Assembly (NCBI GenBank): GCA_964547995.1 | Contig: CAZJRB010000183.1 | Location: forward strand, 1-9,079 | Length of the DNA stretch: 9,079 nucleotides | DNA from: CAZJRB01 sp964547995 | GTDB lineage: Bacteria; Planctomycetota; Planctomycetia; Pirellulales; Thermoguttaceae | Direction of reading: 5' to 3' | Shown here: positions 1-7,300 of the stretch, piece after piece | How positions within the stretch are numbered: the first letter of the stretch is position 1 | Layout: each line of letters starts with the position of its first letter | Notes under the pieces: generated by a model | The model's input: only the letters and a program-made list of their open reading frames with translations | The model's database searches: none | What the model was told of the DNA's origin: nothing | Translations under genes and position numbers: made by a program

Positions 1-289
1 CGGTTAGGGCCATGTGGTGCGAAACCCCGTCTGGCGGGTGGTTAGGAAATTGTGATTCCCGGCCCCACATCGCCACGGATGCCATTGACTAACACGCTTC
101 GGTGTGCGTCACCTCGGTCAGTTACATCCAGACCAGGTGCCGGACCTCATGGCGACAACAAAGTCTAGGTTCATGGTCAGAACTTGATGCGCCGCATAGG
201 GTTATGGAATCCTGTGGCTTTTTCCGAATTCTCATGTCATAAAGTGGAGCAGCTGTTGTCTAATCTGTAGGAAAGGAGATTTTGCACTC
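1..289. other. Upstream region without a recognisable gene
   Basis: I see no supported gene in this stretch. A frame open from the left edge runs from base 3 to a stop at 90-92 (about 29 codons). It could be the tail of an upstream gene, but it matches nothing I recognise. The region ends in the ribosome binding site of the sigma factor gene and should therefore carry its promoter. I found no convincing -35/-10 pair: TTGATG at 184-189 has only poor -10 partners at poor spacing. No strong hairpin followed by a T-run is visible. Confidence 0.5.
272..278 (+). promoter_or_regulatory. Ribosome binding site of the ECF sigma factor gene
   Basis: AAAGGAG is a strong Shine-Dalgarno match and lies 11 bases before the GTG at 290. 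It supports the GTG start. The first in-frame ATG (338) would remove the beginning of sigma region 2. Confidence 0.7.
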
Positions 290-817
290 GTGAACGACCT
301 TGACGCCTACGAGATTCTGATCCGAGAACACGAGCAGATGCTACAAAGCTATCTGCTGGCGATGGTTCGCGACCCATCGTTGGCTGAGGATCTCGCCCAA
401 CAGGCGTTTGTGCGGGCGTACCAGAAGCTCTCCACGCTGAAGAAGAAGGAGTCTTTTGCTGCGTGGCTGCGTACGATCGCGAGAAATCTGGCGATCAACG
501 AGTTGAAGCACCGCAAGCACGAAGTGCCCACCGATCCGGCAGTCATCGAGGGAATGGAGGACATCTTCCGGCCGCTGGATGCGCCCGGTACGGCCGACAC
601 ATGGGCCGAACGGGTTCGAACCGTGGAACTCTGCTTCGGGAAGCTTTCCGAAGTCCTGCGGCAAACTTGCACCCTCCACTATATGCGGGACATGAAGGTC
701 AAGCATATTGCCGACGAGCTCTCGATAAGCATCGCCGCGGTTCTGAAGCGGCTGGAACGAGGTCGAAGCGCCGTTCGGCGATGTGTGGAGAAGCAACTGG
801 GACTGGAGCAGATCTAA
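290..817 (+). CDS. ECF-type RNA polymerase sigma-70 factor
   Basis: This 175-residue protein is an alternative sigma factor of the extracytoplasmic function type, which directs RNA polymerase to a small set of promoters. Sigma region 2 spans about residues 10-76. It includes the typical stretch at 28-47 (core DPSLAEDLAQQAFVRAYQKL) and the region 2.4-like helix at 56-76 (FAAWLRTIARNLAINELKHR). A linker leads to region 4 at about 113-170, whose helix-turn-helix lies at 135-164 (VKHIADELSI, then LKRLERGRSAVRR). Region 3 is absent and the length is normal for the family. The start is GTG, chosen because of the AAAGGAG upstream and because it keeps region 2 whole. Its stop codon overlaps the ATG of the FecR-domain gene by one base, so the two are probably translationally coupled and form a sigma/regulator pair. 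The ECF subgroup and target promoters cannot be read from the sequence. Confidence 0.95.
   Translation: MNDLDAYEILIREHEQMLQSYLLAMVRDPSLAEDLAQQAFVRAYQKLSTLKKKESFAAWLRTIARNLAINELKHRKHEVPTDPAVIEGMEDIFRPLDAPGTADTWAERVRTVELCFGKLSEVLRQTCTLHYMRDMKVKHIADELSISIAAVLKRLERGRSAVRRCVEKQLGLEQI
805..808 (+). promoter_or_regulatory. Internal ribosome binding site deciding the FecR gene start
   Basis: GGAG lies inside the last codons of the sigma gene, 8 bases before the ATG at 817-819. That ATG overlaps the sigma stop codon as TAATG. The frame stays open back to an ATG at 463, but this site and the overlap make 817 the much more likely start. Confidence 0.65.
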
Positions 818-3800
818 TGGATTCGTCGGACGAACGACACGACGTTGCGATGCGTGCCGAAGGACGCGACCTCGCTTGCGAGGCGATCCTTCGCTCCGGT
901 TTTGGCGAGCGGGAGACGCACGTTGGCGACCGGGCGATCGCGCAGCTCCGCAAGCAACACGAAGAAACGCCCGAGACACCGAACACGCCGCCGCTCGCAG
1001 CAACTCCACAGCCAGCGTCACGGTCTCGGCGCCGAGGTGCGTGGTGGATTGCCGTCGCGGCCACGGCCGCCGCCGTGGTTGCCTTCGTCAGCTGGCGATC
1101 TCTGCCCGTCCGCGAGGTCGACCGGAACCGCAGGGAGGTGGCCGAGTACCCGACTCCGGTGGCGTCGGGGTCCTACGAAGTTGCCGGGGGCGGGCCCATT
1201 CGCCGTGAAGCGACGCTGACCACGGAGGAGAAGGAGGCCGAGGTCGTTTTGGGCGGCTATTGCACGGTGAAGATCAAGCCGAACAGCAAGGCGAAGATCG
1301 AAGGCAGCGAGGGCAACGAGTGCATTGTACTGGAACAAGGTGGCGTGGTTTCGAAAGTCGATCGGGGCGTGGGTGAATACAGCGTACGCACAACGCTTGG
1401 AACGGTTTCCGTGACGGGAACGGAGTTCGAAGTGAGTGTTCTCGAAGAAAAAGGCATCGATGGAATGAATATAAAGCAACTACTGGTTCGCGTGATTGCC
1501 GGGTCCGTATTGGTCTCGGGAGTCACCATGGATACGACCGTCAAAGCGGGCGAGCAGCGTGTCTACACGACGTCCGCGGCCAAAGCCCCCGTTCCCAGCC
1601 CACAGGCCCAAGCAAAGGCTTTGGCGCTGATCAAAGAGATCTACGGGAAAGAATACGAGGCGGCCACAACGCCGGAGAAGAAGGAAGCACTTGCGGGGAC
1701 GTTGCTGGCCCTGGCCCGCGAGACCAAGGCGTTGCCGGATCGCTATGCCATCCTCCGAGTCGCCCGGACGTTGTCGATTGCCGCGGGTAGCCCGGTTTGC
1801 TTTCAGGCTGTGGATGAAATGGCCAACGGCTTCCAGATCGACGGTCTGGACATGAAAGTCAAAGTGCTGCCCCACTGTGGCGCGAAGGCAACCGCCGAGC
1901 GGTGCAGGGCGATTGCACAGACGGGCATTGCCCTGGTCCATCAGGCCCTTGCAGAAGATCGACACGCTTTGGCGCAGGAGGTGATCGGCGCGACTTCCGC
2001 GGCAGCACGCAAATCCAAGGACGTTACTTTGGTGAACCAGGCTGGTGATCTTGGGAAGAAGATCGAGGCTGTAGTGAAAGCCTACGCGGAAGTGAAAGTC
2101 GCCAAAGCGGACCTCGCAGCGAATGCCGCCGATCCCGCAGCGAATCTGACCGTTGGGAAGTACTATTGCTTCTTGAAGGGAGACTGGGGCAAGGGACTGC
2201 CCTTGCTGGCGCGGAGCAGCGATCCGACCCTCAAACCCCTGGCAGACAAGGAGCTTCAGGGAGTCACCGCAGCAGTAGATCAGCTGGCTTTGGGAGACGG
2301 CTGGTGGGCGCTGGCGGAAAGCGATCCGGCGAAAGACGAGATTCGGCGTCACGCTGCTGTCTGGTACCACAAAGCACTGCCGGGGTTGACGGGGCTGAAG
2401 AAATTGCGGGTTGCGAAACGCTTGGAGGAGGTTCCCGCTGCTGGTGCGGTTGCGGCGGTATCGAAAGAAGTCGCGGTTGCGACGCCCGCTCGTCCTTCTC
2501 CGATTCAACGACCGCCGAGGAAACCGAAACTTTCAAAAGAACTCACCATCAACCTGCCCGGCGGGGTGAAGATGGAGTTCGTGCTGATCCCGGCGGGTGA
2601 GTTTATGATGGGCTCGACGGAGGCGGAACAAGCGGCGGCGATCAACCATCCGGAGGTCCATGACCGGTTTTGGACCGACAAGGTTCCTTCGGAGGGACCG
2701 CAGCACAAGGTGAAGGTCTCGAAGCCGTTCTACCTGGGCAAGTACGAAGTGACGCAGGCGCAGTGGGAGTCGGTGATGGGGAGCAATCCATCGGAGTTCC
2801 CAGGACCGCAGAACCCCGTGGACAAGGTGAGTTGGGATGATGTCCAGGCGTTTTCGGCAAAGCTGAACGCGGAGTTTCAGCGGAAAGGGATGCGATTCGG
2901 TTTGCCAACGGAGGCCGCCTGGGAATATGCGTGTCGCGCGGGCACGACCACCGCGTATAGCTTTGGAAATAATTCGGCAATGCTCGCTCAGCACGGTTGG
3001 TCCTCGAAGAATTCGGAGCGGCGGTCACATCCTGTGGGGCAAGGAAAGCCGAATGCGTGGGGACTCTACGACATGCACGGGAACGTATGGGAATGGTGTT
3101 CGGACTGGCATGCGAAGGACTATTACTCGAAGTCACCTCCGGTCGACCCCGTAGGTCCTCCTACTGGCTCGCACCGCGTGTTTCGCGGCGGCAGTTGGAG
3201 CCACCCTCCGAGGCACTGCCGTGCAGCGTATCGTCGTGGCGACCTCCCACCAGGCGAAAGCCGGCGCGACCTGGGGTTCCGCCTGGCCTTGGTCTCCATC
3301 AAAGAGATCGGGCGGTCTGGATCGGTCGAGGCCCCTGAATCGACTGGTCACCTTGCGGAGCTGTTTGCCCGGATCGAGGCCCGCGACCTGCCCAAAGGGT
3401 ATAAGGGCGCCGCACATCAGGAATATGTCGACCGTCGCAAAGCAGGACTGACCGGAGAACAGCGGAGCCGTATCGGACGATTGTGGAAGGAGAAGCAGAA
3501 GTTGCATCCCGATATGCCCGATCGGGGTGCGTCGTTCGTGAAGATCATGGAATACGTAGCGGTAACGACGCCGAATCCTTCTGGAGGAGTCGCCCCCGAG
3601 AAGCCTCAACTTCCCATCGCGCTGAAGAAAGTACTTCGGCTGCACTATTCGTTCGACAAGGACGAGGGTGACCGAGTCCTGGACCAAAGCGGCAAAGGAC
3701 ACCACGGCAAGGTGGCCGGGCCGAAGTGGGTCGCCGACGCCCGGGGACCGGACAACGGGGCCTACGTGTTCGACGGAGTCGACGACGTGATCGTGCTGCC

Positions 3801-4278
3801 CAACACGGCTATGGGCAACGCCCCGGCGCTGACCCTTTGCATGTGGGCGAAATTGCCGCGGTATGATCGAAATGATCGAAAGAGTTGGCCGGCACTAATC
3901 GGCAGCTACTACGGGAACGAGCATCGTAACACGAGCATCGGGATCTCGCGTCACAAAGGCAAGTTTCGGACGGAGATCACGACGGATCGGAGGACCTTCC
4001 CGTTATACGAAGGAAGCCTGCCGATCCCGTGGGATACGTGGTTCCACGTCGCGCTTGTGTACGACGGTGCCACCTTGACGGAGTATCTCAACGGCGTGCG
4101 GGGGGCGTCGATGGAAGCGTCGGGCAACATGGCCACCCCGACGGAGTTATTCCTCGGACGAGACCATACCGCGTATGACGCGATTCGCGGCACGCTCGAC
4201 GAAGTCATGATTTTCGGTGCCGCCCTGACGGAAGAGCAGATCAAGATGCTCTTCGAAGGTCAGGGTGTCAAGGAATGA
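817..4278 (+). CDS. Membrane-anchored FecR / FGE-sulfatase-like / LamG mosaic protein, probable sigma-factor regulator
   Basis: This is a 1153-residue protein. Residues 1-74 are probably cytoplasmic and end in a basic SRSRRR run. One membrane segment follows at about 75-93 (AWWIAVAATAAAVVAF). A FecR-type domain lies at about 115-255 (TTLGTVSVTGTEFEVSV, then RVIAGSVLVSG and VKAGEQRVY). Residues 262-540 form a largely helical module with no family name that I can give; it contains YYCFLKGDWGKGLPLL and WYHKALPGLTGLKK and resembles linkers I recall from planctomycete proteins. An FGE-sulfatase (SUMF1-like) domain covers about 576-826 (MEFVLIPAGEFMMGS, GLPTEAAWEYACRAG, MHGNVWEWCSDW, FRGGSW, LGFRLA). 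A short conserved-looking linker at 846-915 leads to a LamG/concanavalin jellyroll at about 940-1147 (YVFDGVDD, WFHVALVYDG, GTLDEVMIFG). The catalytic cysteine pair of true formylglycine-generating enzymes is not intact: His796 takes the place of the first and only Cys801 remains. A binding or structural role is therefore more likely than sulfatase activation. No HxxxCxxC zinc motif of ZAS anti-sigma factors is visible in the N-terminus. The 1-base overlap with the sigma gene suggests the protein controls that factor, and the outer domains could sense glycans or envelope state (inference). Confidence 0.88.
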   Translation: MDSSDERHDVAMRAEGRDLACEAILRSGFGERETHVGDRAIAQLRKQHEETPETPNTPPLAATPQPASRSRRRGAWWIAVAATAAAVVAFVSWRSLPVREVDRNRREVAEYPTPVASGSYEVAGGGPIRREATLTTEEKEAEVVLGGYCTVKIKPNSKAKIEGSEGNECIVLEQGGVVSKVDRGVGEYSVRTTLGTVSVTGTEFEVSVLEEKGIDGMNIKQLLVRVIAGSVLVSGVTMDTTVKAGEQRVYTTSAAKAPVPSPQAQAKALALIKEIYGKEYEAATTPEKKEALAGTLLALARETKALPDRYAILRVARTLSIAAGSPVCFQAVDEMANGFQIDGLDMKVKVLPHCGAKATAERCRAIAQTGIALVHQALAEDRHALAQEVIGATSAAARKSKDVTLVNQAGDLGKKIEAVVKAYAEVKVAKADLAANAADPAANLTVGKYYCFLKGDWGKGLPLLARSSDPTLKPLADKELQGVTAAVDQLALGDGWWALAESDPAKDEIRRHAAVWYHKALPGLTGLKKLRVAKRLEEVPAAGAVAAVSKEVAVATPARPSPIQRPPRKPKLSKELTINLPGGVKMEFVLIPAGEFMMGSTEAEQAAAINHPEVHDRFWTDKVPSEGPQHKVKVSKPFYLGKYEVTQAQWESVMGSNPSEFPGPQNPVDKVSWDDVQAFSAKLNAEFQRKGMRFGLPTEAAWEYACRAGTTTAYSFGNNSAMLAQHGWSSKNSERRSHPVGQGKPNAWGLYDMHGNVWEWCSDWHAKDYYSKSPPVDPVGPPTGSHRVFRGGSWSHPPRHCRAAYRRGDLPPGESRRDLGFRLALVSIKEIGRSGSVEAPESTGHLAELFARIEARDLPKGYKGAAHQEYVDRRKAGLTGEQRSRIGRLWKEKQKLHPDMPDRGASFVKIMEYVAVTTPNPSGGVAPEKPQLPIALKKVLRLHYSFDKDEGDRVLDQSGKGHHGKVAGPKWVADARGPDNGAYVFDGVDDVIVLPNTAMGNAPALTLCMWAKLPRYDRNDRKSWPALIGSYYGNEHRNTSIGISRHKGKFRTEITTDRRTFPLYEGSLPIPWDTWFHVALVYDGATLTEYLNGVRGASMEASGNMATPTELFLGRDHTAYDAIRGTLDEVMIFGAALTEEQIKMLFEGQGVKE

Positions 4279-4335
4279 CACTGAGTCGCAACCTACTGTG
4301 AGACGGCGAGGGACGAATAGGACGGAGAGGCAACC
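4279..4335 (+). promoter_or_regulatory. Short intergenic gap with ribosome binding site for the esterase gene
   Basis: This 57-base gap has no hairpin/T-run terminator that I can see. GGAG at 4324-4327, in the purine-rich context GGACGGAGAGG, lies 8 bases before the ATG at 4336 and fixes that start. The short gap fits co-transcription with the upstream pair, though a promoter inside it cannot be excluded. Confidence 0.6.
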
Positions 4336-7300
4336 ATGAAGCTCGCGAGACAGAACCAATTGGCGATCGTGTTCATCCTGATTGCGGTAACTCCGGTCGC
4401 GGGGAGTTCCGTTCTTGCGGAAGTGAAGGTGGCTCCTCCCCTTACCAACAACATGGTGCTGCAGCGGAACGTGAATGTCCCGATCTGGGGAACCGCGGCG
4501 CCGGGTGGGGATGTCACGGTTTCCTTTCACGGCCAGCGCAAGCAGACCACAGCCGATGCCGCCGGCCGGTGGAAGTTGGCCCTGTCGCCCATGAAAGCCG
4601 GCGGGCCGCACACCATGACGATTGCGGGAAAGGCAAACACCCTCACGCTGAGCAATGTCCTTATCGGGGAGGTGTGGATTTGCACGGGCCAGTCGAACAT
4701 GGATTTTCCGCTCACCGCGTTTCGGGCGAAATACGACGCTGAGGTAGAGGCGGCGGACATGACCGAGGTCCGCCTCGCAAACTTCGATACCAAAGGACAA
4801 GGTACCGCCTGGCGGGAATGTACGCCTGCGACTGCCAGTGGCTTTTCGGCCACGGGTTTCTTCTTCGGCCGGGAACTCCATCGGAAATTGAAAGTTCCGA
4901 TTGGACTGATCGAGGGTGCCTTGGGCGGAACGCAACTGGAAACCTGGATGAGCCCTGCCGCCGCCGAAGAGTGCCCTGAACTGAAATGGGGACAGTTGTA
5001 CAAGTGGAAGAGGGTCGGCGAGAACTACCCTCAGATCAAGGCCATGATGCCCTACCCCATCCGCGGTGCGATCTGGTACCAGGGCGAAATGAACGGAACG
5101 GCCAACACCGGTCACACCTACGCGCATCATTTCGCCGCGATGGTCAAACACTGGCGCAAAGACTGGGGCCTGGGGGATTTCCCCGTGCTCTATGTGCAGT
5201 TGCCGAACTACCTGAAACCGCAAACCGACAACCCCAAGGACGACTCTCAACGTGCGTGGCCGGCGCTTCGCGAAGCGCAGCGCATGTGCCTGAACTTGAA
5301 GAACACTGGCATGGCGGTCACGATCGACATTGGAATGGCGGACAACATTCATCCCGTCAATAAGCTGGATGTCGGTAAGCGACTGGCTTTGAATGCTCGT
5401 GCGTTGGTCTACGGCGAGAAGGACCTCGTGTACTCGGGGCCTATCTACCGCGACATGGCAATTGAAGGAAATCGCATCCGCCTGAATTTCGACCACGTCG
5501 GCAGCGGTTTGGTTTCAACGACCGGGCAGAAGCTCCGGGGTTTCGGCATCGCCAGTGACGACATGCGTTTTGTGTGGGCCGATGCGGTCATTGACGGCGG
5601 CAGCGTACTCGTCAGCAGCCCCCAAGTTCCCAACCCCAAACACGCGGTCTACGCCTGGGCGATCAACCCAATCATCAGCCTTTTCAACCGCGAAGGTCTG
5701 CCGGCGTCGCCCTTCAAGACATGGATCGATCCGCCACCGAACAAGGTGGCCGTGCCGCAGCCAGAAGCTCCGACGATGAACATCTGGATTGCCGCGCTCC
5801 AGGGCAACGCGGACGCCGTTCGGCAGAGCATTGCCGCAGGCGCCGACGCGAACGGCAAGGCAGAAAAAGGCAACTCGCCGCTCTTTCTCGCAGCGCTCCG
5901 CGGACATACCGAGGCGGCCAAGGTGTTACTCGACCATGGCGCCGATCCGAACATCAAGAACGACAAGGGAGACACGCCCCTGCACATGGCGGCCTTCTAC
6001 GCTCATCCCGATTTTGTCGCACTGCTAATCGACAGACGCGCGGATGTCGACGTGAAGAACAATCAGGGGAAAACGCCGTCGGATAATGTTGCCGGGCCAT
6101 GGAGCGTCCGCCTTGAACGTATGTACTTACAGTTTGCCGGCGCCGCAGGCATGAAACTCGATCTCGAACGAATCAAAGTAGCCCGTCTGAAGGTAGCCGA
6201 GCTTCTCCGGACACAGGACGCGGCCCCCGCGAAAGGAGAGTCCTCTCCGACAAGTACCGAAGGGCGCACATCCCGCTCCCCATCGGCGACAGCTTGGGAG
6301 CAATCCTACAAAGCGGGATACGTTGACAGCCAGGGGCGCTTCGCTGGCGGGTCTGAGATCCTTCACCTGGAAGGCCACAAAGGCAAACTCTACGCCGCCA
6401 ATAGCTATTGGATGGAGCCGAGCAACATTTGGTACGGCGGCAAGGATCCGAAAACGCCCTGGTCCCAGATTCTTCGCCTCGACCGCCCAAACGGCAAATG
6501 GGAAGTCGACCTTGAGTTAGGCCCCAATAATCTCCGTGCGGAGAACCTCAAGTCGGTCACCTTTGGAACGGATGGTGCAGGCAACAGTCTTGAGAGGCCC
6601 GTCACACTGCTGATCGCCACCGCGTACTCTCCGAATGCTAAAGGCGCCGACATCAATGTTTTTGTTCGTGATGACGACGCAGGGACATGGGAGAAAACGG
6701 TCTTAATCAGCGGCACTGGTGAAAGCGGCGAGAACAACTCGACTCGGTGCATGACGGTTTATCGAGACCGGGTCACCGGCGTGGACCGCCTGTTCTTACC
6801 CGTCGGCCTGCTCGGGATTTTCACCGGAGTCTACGATGCTGATGTGCCGGGAAAAATTCGATGGGATAAAACTCCGGAGACCGGGCGCTTAGACAAACGC
6901 TCGCTAGCCATCATCGAGGCCAATAATTCGCTCGTCTATTCCAGCGGAACGAAGATCTACAAACGGAATGACGGTCCCTCTCCGACGCATTCGATGATCT
7001 TCGATGCGAGTCAGCTATCGAAAGGCCCCGTCGCTTCGCCGGTGGGAGGCGTTCGCGGTCTGTCGGTCATCCCAAATCCCGAGGGACCGAGCGAATCACT
7101 GTTGTTTGTGTGGGCGCCCGACTCTAAGTCCCGAAGCTGTGTCGTCCGACTCGATCAGGATGAAAACGGCAAGTACATGCACACGAAGGAAGAGTGTGTC
7201 GCGGACTTGATGAGCGAATACCTCTCCGGCAATCCCGTCTACTACACATTGGCGGGCTACAACCAGATCCTGCCGGTATTGCATCCAATAACCAAAGAAC

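Noticed and set aside
12..70. Inverted repeat ATGTGG (12-17) / CCACAT (65-70)
   Set aside because: It has a six-base stem with a 47-base loop and does not extend in either direction; this is expected by chance.
3..92. Possible tail of an upstream gene, open from the left edge to a TAA
   Set aside because: Only about 29 codons are visible and nothing in them is recognisable; a frame this short occurs by chance.
184..210. Possible sigma-70 promoter before the sigma factor gene (TTGATG ... TGGAAT)
   Set aside because: The -10 element is poor and the spacing is only 15 bases, so it is not better than chance.
463..816. The FecR-gene frame is open upstream of 817, back to an ATG at 463
   Set aside because: This part overlaps the sigma factor in another frame. 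Its translation is low-complexity Arg/Gly-rich and resembles no domain, while the ATG at 817 has its own ribosome binding site and the typical TAATG overlap.
1480..2508. 342-codon open frame on the minus strand
   Set aside because: It is opposite the helical module of the FecR protein and has a Gln/Arg-rich translation without family motifs, as expected from the codon bias of the + strand gene.
4147..5496. 449-codon open frame on the minus strand
   Set aside because: It lies opposite the FecR-protein end and the esterase domain, both clearly real by motif. Its translation has no recognisable domain. Long antisense frames are common in G+C-rich coding DNA.
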